This document shows positions 55,430 through 63,214 of a stretch of 64,000 nt of DNA, one piece after another. The stretch's first letter is position 1. Every line of letters starts with the position of its first letter. Made by a program: the position numbers and the translations under genes. Under the pieces are notes generated by a model. That model had not been told where the DNA came from. It ran no database searches and was given only the letters and a program-made list of their open reading frames with translations. Source of the DNA: Streptomyces virginiae (lineage in GTDB: Bacteria > Actinomycetota > Actinomycetes > Streptomycetales > Streptomycetaceae); NCBI RefSeq assembly GCF_000720455.1, contig NZ_JOAK01000016.1, forward strand, positions 310,001-374,000, read 5' to 3'.

Positions 55430-55487
55430 GCGTCCAGGATGCCCGATGATTTCGGTATACGGCGAACCATTCTTCCTGTCCGAGGTC

Positions 55488-56018
55488 TCAGTGCCCGGCC
55501 GCGGCCTTCACCAGGGCCACCGCCAGGCCGATCGCCGCGTCGAGGGCGCCGGCCAGCAGGGCGACGGCCGCGCCGCTGCCCATGCGGACGCCGCCGTACC
55601 AGCCCCAGCCGAAGAGGCTGGCGACGCTCACGCCGGCCGAGGCGTACAGGGCGGTCCGCAGGTCCATCACCCCCAGGGCGGAGGAGGCGATCAGGATCAA
55701 CGGGGCGACGGCGGACAGCAGCAGGGGACTGCCGACCCACAGCATGTGCCGCAACTCGGCCCCGGTGGCGAGCCGGCCGTGGACCACGCGGTGGGCCTGC
55801 TGGTCCGCGACGAGCGTGGCCAGCCACAGCCCGACGGCGGCGGTCAGCACCGTGGCCGCGGTCCCGGCGGCGTCGGCGTGCTCCGAGACGGCCAGACCGA
55901 TCACCACGGAAATCATGGTGATCGTCGCGTACAGCCGCTCCTTCAGCCGGGCGGCGGCAGCCGCCGCCACGTCGGCGGGCGAATCGACGGCTCCGGCATC
56001 GGCCCCGGCATGATCCAT
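55488..56018 (-). CDS. Hypothetical integral membrane protein
   Basis: A 176-residue protein with about five predicted helices (starting near residues 33, 58, 95, 122 and 152), a short acidic/Ala-rich start and a loop ADQQAHRVVHGRLATGAELRHM between helices two and three. No known family is recognised. It is oriented like the ArsR gene downstream (58 bases away), so co-transcription is possible. A strong hairpin lies just upstream of its start. Confidence 0.7.
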   Translation of the reverse strand: MDHAGADAGAVDSPADVAAAAAARLKERLYATITMISVVIGLAVSEHADAAGTAATVLTAAVGLWLATLVADQQAHRVVHGRLATGAELRHMLWVGSPLLLSAVAPLILIASSALGVMDLRTALYASAGVSVASLFGWGWYGGVRMGSGAAVALLAGALDAAIGLAVALVKAAAGH

Positions 56019-56031
56019 GCCGGCAGCCTAG

Positions 56032-56066
56032 GGGGCGGGGCACCCCTCCCGGGGGTGTCCCGCCCC
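56032..56066. repeat. Strong hairpin in the divergent gap
   Basis: Two 15-base arms (56032-56046 and 56052-56066) pair with one G-U around TCCCG. It is 14 bases from the start of the membrane protein gene and 86 bases before the methyltransferase; it may be a terminator-like palindromic element rather than a terminator. Confidence 0.6.
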
Positions 56067-56151
56067 GGGCGTGCCCTCTGTCCTGACGGGGTTTCACGGG
56101 CCACACTGGAGGCCCGGGGGTGCGGCGCCCCCGTCACGAGGAGGCGGTGGC

Positions 56152-56988
56152 GTGGTGTCGGAAGACCCTGCGGAGCGGCCCGCCCCGGCCGTACGGCCCG
56201 AGGTGTGGGAGACGTACGGACCGGCCGATCTCAGTGCCGTGCCGGTGTTCGCCGGAGGGTTCATCAACTTCGGTTACTGGCACTCCGTCGACCTCGAAGG
56301 GCCGCTCTCGAAGGACGACCGGATCCGTAGCGAGCAGGACCTCTACCGGCACGTGCTCGACGCGCTCGCCCCCGACGGCGGCCGCGCCGTGGAGGTCGGC
56401 TGCGGCCTCGGCCTCGGATGCGCCCTGGCCCTCGAAGAGTACGGACCCACCACGGTCACCGGAGTGGACATCCATCCCCAGCAGCTCCGACGGGCCCGCG
56501 AGGCGAACTCCCCGCTCCTCGCCGCGCAGCCGCGCCGGCTGCGCTTCGTACTCGGAGCGGCCGAGAGCCTGCCGCTCGGCGACGCGGAGTTCGACTGCCT
56601 GTACAGCGTCGAGGCGGTCCAGCACTTCCCCGACCTGCCGGCGTTCGCCCGGGAGGCGGCGCGGGTGCTGCGTCCCGGGGGGCGGGTCGCGGTCGCCGGC
56701 TTCTTCACCGTGGACGGCGCGTCCGCCCCCGAGGAGCGGCTCGCGGGCCTGCTGGAGACGTTCGCCAGCGGACTCGACATCGCCCGGCCGGTGTCCCGGC
56801 TCGCGGAGGCCCTCGGCGAAGCCGGATTCGGCGACGTCCGGGCCGACTCGATCGGCCCGCAGGTCTGGCCCGGCTGGGACCGCTGGCTCGCCCGACTCTG
56901 GGCGCCCGGCACCTGGCCGCGGAACTTCATGGCCGCCTGGGAGCAGCGGATCCTGGACTACTACCTGGTCACGGCCGCCCGCCTGTAG
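56152..56988 (+). CDS. SAM-dependent methyltransferase
   Basis: A 278-residue class I methyltransferase. The GTG at 56152 has GAGGAGG 7 bases upstream; a longer frame is unlikely. Motif I is VEVGCGLGLGCAL (near residue 81), motif II GVDIHPQQ, and the post-I region contains DCLYSVEAVQHFPD with VLRPGGRVAVAGFF. The GGFINFGYW segment near residue 30 is shared with small-molecule N/O/C-methyltransferases (for example sterol and MtfA-like types). The substrate cannot be named. It appears monocistronic. Confidence 0.88.
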   Translation: MVSEDPAERPAPAVRPEVWETYGPADLSAVPVFAGGFINFGYWHSVDLEGPLSKDDRIRSEQDLYRHVLDALAPDGGRAVEVGCGLGLGCALALEEYGPTTVTGVDIHPQQLRRAREANSPLLAAQPRRLRFVLGAAESLPLGDAEFDCLYSVEAVQHFPDLPAFAREAARVLRPGGRVAVAGFFTVDGASAPEERLAGLLETFASGLDIARPVSRLAEALGEAGFGDVRADSIGPQVWPGWDRWLARLWAPGTWPRNFMAAWEQRILDYYLVTAARL

Positions 56989-57077
56989 GCATCCGGGAGG
57001 CCGCCGCGCCGTCACGCCGAGTTCCTCAGGCGGTGCAGGAGGATCCCTCCCCCCTCGTCGCGGCACTCGATCGCCCG

Positions 57078-58718
57078 TCAGGGCGCGGGCGGTGCCTCCT
57101 GGAGGTAGGCGGCGATCATGGCGAGGTCGTTGGCGATGGCCACCACGTCCTGGGTGTCGGGGCCGGGGGTGGAGGCGCCGTTGACCCCCGCGTAGAAGGG
57201 GTCGAAGCGGCCGCCGCCCCGGTCCAGGTACCCGGCGATGGTGATGGCCCCGACAGCCAGCCGGTCGTTGAGGTAGTCCCCTCCGACCGCCGCACCGGTC
57301 TTGGCGAACACCTTCCCGCGGGCCGGGCAGTCGCGGCAGTTCAGGGCCAGCAGTCCGTCGACGCCCAGGACGGGCAGCGCCTCCCGGAAGAGCCGCGCGT
57401 CGGGGGTCCGCTGCCAGTACGCCAGCATCTGCACCAGCGCGGCGGGTGTCGCCCGGTCCGCCGGGTTGCCGCCCCGGCCGTCCGCCAGCTGCAGCTGCTC
57501 GCGGTCGACGCCCGCCTCGTCCAGGAAGTCGGCGAGGACCGGGAAGCCGTCCTCGCACTGGCGGCTGCCGGCCGTGACGGCCATCAGGCAGATGCCCAGG
57601 TTGGCGCCGAGGTTGTGACTGACCTTCAGGATCAGCTTGGCGTACTGGGCGTAGGGCGGGGAGGTGTACGCGGCCACCCGCGGGCTGCCGTCGTAGTCGC
57701 GGGGCAGCCTGGCGACCGGGTTGGGGCCGGCCGGGTCCGCGGTGACCTCCACCCCGGCGCGCCCGAGTGCCTGGATCAGCGCGGCGCGCCCGAACGCGGC
57801 GGGGTCGGTCACGGGGGAGGTGCGCAGCAGCGGCTGGGCGTCGGCCGCGATCGTGCCCGACAGCCGGATCCGGGTGCCGCCGTCGGTGGCCGTCACCGTG
57901 ATGTCGGTGGGTTTGCCGGCGGCGACGGTCTTGACCGTGGAACTGACCTGGTACGGGGCGACCTTCGGCCGCCAGTCCAGCCGGGCGGCGGCGCCCGCCC
58001 GGTCCCCGGGAGTGCTCAGGAGGTCGATCAGGTTGTCGTTGATGATCAGCGGCGTCGGGGTCGGGTCGAGGACCGGGTCGGGGGCGAACAGCCGGCTGTC
58101 GACGATCACGTCCCCGTCGACGCGGGTGATGCCGGAGGCGCGTACCTGCCGGGCGAGCTCGTCGATCCCGGCGAGGGGGTTCTCCGGGGTCAGGGTCGCG
58201 CCCGTGAAGTCGTTGGCGTAGGTGTGGTCGAGGTCCGTGTACGCGACCGTGCCGTCGGGGCGCGTCCTGCCGCCCATGGTCAGGTCGCCCTGGGCGACGA
58301 GGTCGAGGTCGCCGGTCAGGGTGGCGCCGCTGCGGTCGCCGACCGCGTGGACGGGTGTCACGAAGCGGTGTTCGGAGCCGAGGGTGTGCCACGGGCCGGA
58401 GACGCTGACCAGCTTGGCGGTGGACCCGGGGACGAAGAACTGGTCGGGGTACATGCTGTGCACCACGCGGCCGTCGTCCGGCCCGGTCTGCAGCAGACCC
58501 CACTGGGCGTTGCGGTACTCCGGCTTGCGCATGATCTCCGTGATGCGCGGGTCGAGCCCGCCGGTGTCCGCGCCGCCGGACGAGGAGGGGGTGGGAGTGG
58601 GCGTCGGGGAGGGGGCCGCCCCGGTCGCGGAGCCCGAGGCCAGCGCCACGAACAGGAGCGCGGCGCAGGCGGCGGCCAGGCCGCGGCGCAGCGGCCCGGA
58701 GGGGTTCGGTCCGTTCAC
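57078..58718 (-). CDS. dacB: D-alanyl-D-alanine carboxypeptidase/endopeptidase (PBP4, family S13)
   Basis: A 546-residue low-molecular-mass penicillin-binding protein. After a signal peptide and a Pro/Thr-rich spacer (to about 55), the penicillin-binding domain shows SxxK in PGSTAK (Ser99, Lys102), SxN in VSHNLGANL and KTG in FAKTGAAVGG, with the S13-specific insert between. It should trim peptidoglycan stem peptides outside the cell. Length and motifs match DacB. The start at ATG 58718 is typical; no ribosome site is strong. Upstream lies the repeat island. Confidence 0.92.
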   Translation of the reverse strand: MNGPNPSGPLRRGLAAACAALLFVALASGSATGAAPSPTPTPTPSSSGGADTGGLDPRITEIMRKPEYRNAQWGLLQTGPDDGRVVHSMYPDQFFVPGSTAKLVSVSGPWHTLGSEHRFVTPVHAVGDRSGATLTGDLDLVAQGDLTMGGRTRPDGTVAYTDLDHTYANDFTGATLTPENPLAGIDELARQVRASGITRVDGDVIVDSRLFAPDPVLDPTPTPLIINDNLIDLLSTPGDRAGAAARLDWRPKVAPYQVSSTVKTVAAGKPTDITVTATDGGTRIRLSGTIAADAQPLLRTSPVTDPAAFGRAALIQALGRAGVEVTADPAGPNPVARLPRDYDGSPRVAAYTSPPYAQYAKLILKVSHNLGANLGICLMAVTAGSRQCEDGFPVLADFLDEAGVDREQLQLADGRGGNPADRATPAALVQMLAYWQRTPDARLFREALPVLGVDGLLALNCRDCPARGKVFAKTGAAVGGDYLNDRLAVGAITIAGYLDRGGGRFDPFYAGVNGASTPGPDTQDVVAIANDLAMIAAYLQEAPPAP

Positions 58719-58811
58719 AGCGCGCTCCGTTCGTCGCGGCTGCCGTCCCCGAGGCCTGTGAACAGCGTGGCACGGCCGATTCCGCCATGCATGTCACCGT
58801 CGGCCGCACCC

Positions 58812-59180
58812 ACCCCCTGCGGGGTGCTCGGCGGTGTACGGCTTGCTTCGGCGCGGGGCTGTCGGTGTGCCGGTGTGGGCTGGTGCCCGTCCCCTGCGGG
58901 GTGCTCGGCGGTGTGCGGCCCGGGCCCGTCGGGGTGCTTGCCGGTGTCCCGGTGTGGGGCGGTGCCCGTCCCCTGCGGGGTGCTCGGCGGTGTACGGCCG
59001 GGCCCGTCGGGGTGCTTGCCGGTGTCCCGGTGTGGGGTGGTGCCCGTCCCCTGCGGGGTGCTCGGCGGGGTGAGGCGCGGGCCGGTCGGGGTGCTTGCCG
59101 GTGCCCTGCGGGGTGCTCGGCGGTGTACGGCCCGGGCCCGGTCGGGGTGCTTGCCGTGTCCCGGTGTGGGGTGGTGCCCC
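58812..59180. repeat. About 78-bp tandem repeats, five copies
   Basis: The core CTGCGGGGTGCTCGGCGG recurs at 58817, 58894, 58973, 59051 and 59106, with spacings of 77, 79, 78 and 55 bases. Between cores lie GTGTACGG, GTCGGGGTGCTTGCCGGT and GTCCCGGTGTGGGGTGGT. All six frames are open by composition but no real gene is present. It is the left part of a repeat island (58719-59819) without a coding gene. Confidence 0.88.
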
Positions 59181-59188
59181 GCAGGAGG

Positions 59189-59435
59189 GTCTCCTCGGCT
59201 CGGCGCGTGCGGGCACCTCGCGGCTGTGCCCGGTGGTCGCGCCTCGTCCTGCGGGGACCCTCCTACGTGCCCCCACCCCACCGCGGGGACCCTCCTACGT
59301 GCCCCCACCCCACCGCCCGCTACGGCAGTACTCCGCGGCCAAGGGGAGGGGGGACGGGGTGGGGTGTCCCCGCAGGACGAGCGCGCGACCACCGGGTACG
59401 ACCGAGACCGCTCGAACGCGCCGAGCCGAGGAGAC
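59189..59435. repeat. About 71-bp imperfect inverted repeat
   Basis: The left arm (59189-59259, GTCTCCTCGGCTCGGCGCGT... CCTGCGGGGACC) and right arm (59365-59435, the reverse complement starting GTCCCCGCAGGACGAG) match over their ends and centre, with a small insertion. The loop holds the two 32-bp repeats. A stem this long should be strong in single-stranded DNA or RNA. Confidence 0.8.
59251..59314 (+). repeat. Two perfect 32-bp tandem repeats
   Basis: GCGGGGACCCTCCTACGTGC plus 12 further bases is repeated exactly at 59251-59282 and 59283-59314, inside the loop of the larger inverted repeat. Confidence 0.9.
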
Positions 59436-59471
59436 ACCCCACCCCGACCCCCCGCACCGACCGCACCGACC

Positions 59472-59720
59472 CCGGCCACGCCGAAGCAACCGGACCCCGC
59501 CGAGCCGGCCCGCAGGGTAACGGCCCCCCGCACCGCCCGGACCGACTCCGGCCACGCCGAAGCAACCCGTACACCGCCGAGCCGGCCCGCAGGGCAACGG
59601 CCACGACTCCGGCCACGCCGAAGCAACCCGTACACCGCCGAGCCGGCCCGCAGGGCAACGGCACTGCGGACCGACCCGGCTTCGCCGAAGCACCCCGGAC
59701 CCCGCCGAGCCGCTCGCAGA
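59472..59720. repeat. Right-hand repeats, inverted relative to the left block
   Basis: CCGGCCACGCCGAAGCAACC recurs at 59472, 59548 and 59609, with a degenerate copy near 59676 (spacings 76, 61 and about 67). The element CCGTACACCGCCGAGC here is the exact reverse complement of GCTCGGCGGTGTACGG in the left block, so the whole island is roughly palindromic. Confidence 0.85.
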
Positions 59721-59732
59721 GCAGGCCGCACC

Positions 59733-59786
59733 ATTCCAGCCCCGCCGGCGTTTGAGGCGCGGGTCCGGGCAGAGCCCGGTCCTCAC
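59733..59786. repeat. Common Streptomyces intergenic repeat
   Basis: CCCCGCCGGCGTTTGAGGCG followed by a hairpin CCGGGCAGAGCCCGG matches the type of CGGCGTTTGAGG palindromic element I know to be widespread between Streptomyces genes. It marks the edge of the repeat island. Confidence 0.7.
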
Positions 59787-59792
59787 ACCGCC

Positions 59793-59817
59793 GGGCCGCT
59801 CGCAAGGCGAGCGGTCC
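59793..59817 (-). terminator. Hairpin after the small secreted protein gene
   Basis: GGGCCGCTCGC and GCGAGCGGTCC form an 11-bp stem with one G-U around AAG, directly downstream of the minus-strand gene that ends at 59820. Confidence 0.75.
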
Positions 59818-59819
59818 GG

Positions 59820-60074
59820 TCAGTCCGCCTCGTCGCCGGGGTGCACGGCCTCGACGAGGGTGGCGAGCACCTCGACGGCGCTGCTGTCGTGGTCGCTGCC
59901 CGCCGTCCCGCTGCCGCTCTGGAGGTTGGCCGTGCGGTCGACCTCCACCACGGAGTCGGAGTGCGAGTTGTCGATGACGGTGATCAGGCTGCCGCTCGCG
60001 GCGGCCGGCGTCGCGCCGCCGCCGATGAGGGCCACCGCGAGCGCGGCCGCGGCCCGGATGCGCGCGCCCGTCAC
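59820..60074 (-). CDS. Small secreted protein of unknown function
   Basis: An 84-residue protein starting at GTG 60074, which overlaps the stop of the upstream lyase by 4 bases (GTGA). The first 27 residues form a signal peptide (AAAALAVALIGGGATPAAA). The mature part is short, acidic and Ser/Asp-rich with no Cys. No family is recognised. Translational coupling to a cytoplasmic lyase is odd for an exported peptide. It ends at a good hairpin. Confidence 0.65.
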   Translation of the reverse strand: MTGARIRAAAALAVALIGGGATPAAASGSLITVIDNSHSDSVVEVDRTANLQSGSGTAGSDHDSSAVEVLATLVEAVHPGDEAD

Positions 60075-60943
60075 ACCTTCACGCTCTCACGTGCCACCGG
60101 TACGGGGTGGTGGCGCGAGATGTTCTTCGTCAGCAGCCTCGTGGACTCGCCGACACCGACCTCCTCGCCGCCGTCCGCCGCGGGCAGCCGCCCGTCGGCG
60201 AGCCGCAGTTCGGCGAGTGCGGTGTCCATCGCCTTGTGCGCGGCGAAGAGGCACGGGGTGCTGTAGATGGCCACGTCGACACCGAGGTCGGTCAGCTCGC
60301 CGAGCGAGAGCCGCGGTGACTTGCCGCCGGCGATCTGGTTGAACAGCAGGGGCTTGCCGCCCACGGCCTCGCGGATGCGTTCGATCCACTCCACGCTGCG
60401 CACCCCGTCGACGAGTACGACGTCCGCGTCGGTCGCCGCCAGGGCCTGCGCGCGGTGGATGATGTCGGCCTCCTCCGTCGCGTCGGTCCGCGCGACGACG
60501 ACCAGGTCCTTGCGGGTCGCCAGGACCATCTCCAGCTTCTCCAGGTACTCCGTCAGCGGAAGCACCTGCTTGCCGTCGGCGTGCCCGCACCGCCGGGGAC
60601 GCTTCTGGTCCTCCAGGATGACGCCGGAGGCGCCCATCCGCTCCAGCCCCTCCACGACGTGGCAGGCCACTTCGGGGTCGACGTAGCCGTCGTCGATGTC
60701 GACGAGCAGGTGGTGACGGGGGAAGGCGCCGCGCAGTCGCTGGACGAAGGCCACCATGTCGGGCCAGGCGATGAATCCGATGTCGGGCAGCCCGTAGTAG
60801 GAGGCGGCGAACCCGAAGCCGGAGACGAACATCCCGTCGTAGTGCGCGGCCGCCACCGAGGCCGAGTACATGTCGTACACCCCGATGAGCGGCGTGGTGC
60901 CCGGCATCGCGATCTGTTCCCGCAGCTTGTTCCCGTAAGTCAT
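60071..60943 (-). CDS. Isocitrate lyase/PEP mutase superfamily enzyme
   Basis: A 290-residue TIM-barrel enzyme. Near residues 78-125 it has DIDDGYVD and EDQKRPRRCGHADGK. The Cys in the RRCGH loop matches lyases such as methylisocitrate and dimethylmalate lyase, and differs from true PEP mutase (EDK.. without Cys). Mg ligands are expected in DIDDG and LEDQ. The reaction is probably C-C cleavage of a 2-hydroxy or 2-alkyl dicarboxylate; the substrate is unknown. GGAGGAA before ATG 60943 is a good start signal. It is coupled to a small secreted protein. Confidence 0.82.
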   Translation of the reverse strand: MTYGNKLREQIAMPGTTPLIGVYDMYSASVAAAHYDGMFVSGFGFAASYYGLPDIGFIAWPDMVAFVQRLRGAFPRHHLLVDIDDGYVDPEVACHVVEGLERMGASGVILEDQKRPRRCGHADGKQVLPLTEYLEKLEMVLATRKDLVVVARTDATEEADIIHRAQALAATDADVVLVDGVRSVEWIERIREAVGGKPLLFNQIAGGKSPRLSLGELTDLGVDVAIYSTPCLFAAHKAMDTALAELRLADGRLPAADGGEEVGVGESTRLLTKNISRHHPVPVARESVKV

Positions 60944-61005
60944 CGTTCGGTTCCTCCGAGGAGCGCATCGGCACAGGGAGGGCAGAGAGCCGCGCCACCA
61001 GGACT

Positions 61006-61017
61006 CTTTACCTAAAG
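61006..61017. promoter_or_regulatory. Short palindrome before the lyase gene
   Basis: CTTTACCTAAAG is a 12-bp dyad 63 bases upstream of the lyase start, within an AT-rich segment (61005-61060) that probably holds the promoter. The gap 60944-61128 contains no gene. Confidence 0.4.
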
Positions 61018-61128
61018 CAGATACTTCCTTGATGAAGAGCAGAACTTTCGCGGATGAACGCTTTACTCACCCCGATGGCCCAGCCGGTTCACCACAGAAA
61101 CGTCACTGACGGCGGCCGACGGCGGGGT

Positions 61129-62562
61129 TCACGCCTCCGTGGGCAGCCAGCTGCCGTGCAGCCCGAGCGGTACCCGGACGGGGATGCGGGCTCGGGCCAC
61201 CGGCCCCGCCGCGGGGTCCTCGGCGGGGATGACCAGGAACCAGCTCGCCCCGTCCGTACGGTCGGTGGCGAAGGTCAGCCAGTGGCCGTGCTCCTCGGAG
61301 TCCCGCCCGGGCTCGGGGGCGAAGACCGGCTCGCCGACCGAGAGGTTCCCGGCGTCCCAGACGCGGCAGCTCCCCGTCTCCGTGTCGTACCAGCGCACGG
61401 CGTCGTACTCGCCCGCCAGCAGGTCCGTCCGTCCGGTCTCGGTGGCCAGCGCGACGTGCCGGTGGCGCCGGCCGATGAGCCGGTCGTCCACCCGGGGGAA
61501 CTCCACCCTGGAGTCGTCCAGCGAGGTGCGGGCCATGCGGCCGGCGGCAGGGTCGATGCGCGCCCGCACCAGGCCGCCGTGCACGGGCTCCGCGTCCGCC
61601 CCCGGCGCGTCGCCGACGGTCAGCCTGCTCCACTGCACGTAGTCCAGGACCACCGGGGCGTCCCCACCGGGGCCGTCGTCGTAGGCGTTCACGGTGTGCC
61701 ACAACCAGAACGCCTCGTCCGACGCCCAGCGCGGCGCCCCGCCGTCGCGCGGGATCAGCGCCACGCGCGTACCGCGCTCGGGCCGCCAGGACAGGAACGA
61801 GCCGCCCGCCATGGCCGCGGCCAGGTCGAAGAAGACCGGGGCCAGGACGAGGACGGCGTAGCGGCCGGTCAGGGCCATGTCGTGGATCATCATCGGCTCG
61901 TCCACCCCGTAGACGGGCGTGGGCCCACGGGTGACACCGCCGTCGCGGCCGATGACCGACCAGGTGAGGTACGGCGGCTCCAGGCCGTAGCAGAAGACGA
62001 CCATCTCGCCCGTGACCGGATCGACCTTGGGGTGGGCGGTGATGCCGGCGGGCAGCGCCCCGTCGAAGTCCTCGCGGCCGATGGTCGCCAGGTCCGCGTC
62101 GACCCGGAACGGGCACCCCGACTCGGCGAGGGCCAGCATCCGCCCGGCGTGCCGGACGACGTTGATGTCGGGGAGGTCCCGGAAGGTGCCCGCGAGCTCC
62201 GGACCGACCTGGTCGGCGCTCGGCATGATCAGCGACTCCAGGCCGCCCCACAGGGCGCGTCCGGCCCGCTCCTCCGCCTCCAGCGCGGGGGTGCGCACGA
62301 AACGGTTGCGATAGCGGGCGCGGCCCCCGGAGACCCAGACCCCGTGCAGCATGCCGTCACCGTCGATGGGGTACAGGTAGGAGCCGATCGGGGTGAACCG
62401 CGGATTGGGGCCGTTGCGCAGGTACAGGCCGTCCAGCGAGGGCGGGAGCTCGCCCGTCACCTCCAGGTCGGCCACGTCGACCTCCTCCGAGACCGGGGCG
62501 AACGACCCCAGAAGATGGGGGACACGGGTGGGGTCGAAACGGGGCGGCGTGTGCGTGTTCAC
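61129..62562 (-). CDS. Carotenoid cleavage oxygenase (RPE65 family)
   Basis: A 477-residue non-haem iron dioxygenase with the seven-blade propeller fold. The four iron-binding His are in TAHPKVDP, MMIHDMA, LWHTVNAYDD and the near-C-terminal GLHGSW. GNGPNPRF-like LRNGPNPRF near residue 49 is a family mark. GTG 62562 has GGGAGG 4 bases upstream; the longer frame is not supported. It should split a double bond of a carotenoid, apocarotenoid or stilbene-like substrate. No carotenoid synthesis genes are near, so the substrate is unknown. Confidence 0.92.
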   Translation of the reverse strand: MNTHTPPRFDPTRVPHLLGSFAPVSEEVDVADLEVTGELPPSLDGLYLRNGPNPRFTPIGSYLYPIDGDGMLHGVWVSGGRARYRNRFVRTPALEAEERAGRALWGGLESLIMPSADQVGPELAGTFRDLPDINVVRHAGRMLALAESGCPFRVDADLATIGREDFDGALPAGITAHPKVDPVTGEMVVFCYGLEPPYLTWSVIGRDGGVTRGPTPVYGVDEPMMIHDMALTGRYAVLVLAPVFFDLAAAMAGGSFLSWRPERGTRVALIPRDGGAPRWASDEAFWLWHTVNAYDDGPGGDAPVVLDYVQWSRLTVGDAPGADAEPVHGGLVRARIDPAAGRMARTSLDDSRVEFPRVDDRLIGRRHRHVALATETGRTDLLAGEYDAVRWYDTETGSCRVWDAGNLSVGEPVFAPEPGRDSEEHGHWLTFATDRTDGASWFLVIPAEDPAAGPVARARIPVRVPLGLHGSWLPTEA

Positions 62563-62738
62563 GGAACCTCCCGGCGTATGCCCGGCGGAGTTCCGGCGAC
62601 CGGAAGGGGGCTCCCGCACGGGCGCGCTGTCACGGCACTCTCCAGTGAAACCCGGTACCCGTACGGCTGCCAGAGCGGGCCGCCCCCCGGTCGGCCGGGG
62701 CCCGTACGAGCAGGTCGGCGCGGGCCCGTACGGGCCGG

Positions 62739-63143
62739 TCAGGCGGGGGCGAAGAGGTCCGCGTGCGCGTCGTCGAGGACGAAGCCGTTGTCCAGGCGGA
62801 CGCGCACCGTCACCCGTGGTCCGTGCTGCCCGTGGGCGATCCACTCGGCTTCGAGCAAGGCGACCTGCTCGGCCAGCTGCTGCCTGCTGGCCGGGGGCAT
62901 CTGGTGGCCGAAGTCGTCCAGGAGCGCCTTGAGCCGCACGTACTCGCGCACTTCGTGGCTCTGCTCCCGTTCCCGGGGCGCGTCGACCCGCTCGACGGTG
63001 CCCGCGGTGCCCGACGCGAGGGCGAGCGAACCGACGGCGGCTTCCTCGCCCGCCGGGGAGTGCCCGGCCGTGACGACCGTCCCGGCCAGCCTGAGATCTG
63101 CCGCCAGCTTGACCCGCTGGCCTTCCTGGAGCTGGGGCGTCAT
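62739..63143 (-). CDS. Conserved hypothetical protein
   Basis: A 134-residue soluble protein starting at ATG 63143. The first 55 residues (EGQRVKLAADLRLAGTVVTAG... GTAGTVERVD) form a small beta barrel-like segment. A charged helical region follows (EREQSHEVREYVRLKALLDDFG), then a final beta part with VTVRVRLDNGFVLDDAHADLF, which resembles an SH3/KOW-like strand pattern. No function is recognised. It is separated from the downstream oxygenase gene by 176 bases. Confidence 0.65.
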   Translation of the reverse strand: MTPQLQEGQRVKLAADLRLAGTVVTAGHSPAGEEAAVGSLALASGTAGTVERVDAPREREQSHEVREYVRLKALLDDFGHQMPPASRQQLAEQVALLEAEWIAHGQHGPRVTVRVRLDNGFVLDDAHADLFAPA

Positions 63144-63214
63144 CGATCGTTCACTTCTCCGGTCGGGGTCGGGGTCGGCGTCGGGGCGGCTGCCTCCCCC
63201 AGTGTCTCGCCCGC

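Noticed and set aside
58812..59180. Possible CRISPR array
   Set aside because: The units vary in length, the intervening sequences are also repeated rather than unique spacers, and no cas genes are present.
58787..59755. Several open frames of 80-340 residues in the repeat island
   Set aside because: They follow the repeats in every frame, have low-complexity composition, no start signals and no protein motif.
61006..61017. Iron box before the ICL/PEP mutase-family gene
   Set aside because: CTTTACCTAAAG has only short arms and lacks the 19-bp dyad seen in the cch boxes; it was listed only as a possible operator.
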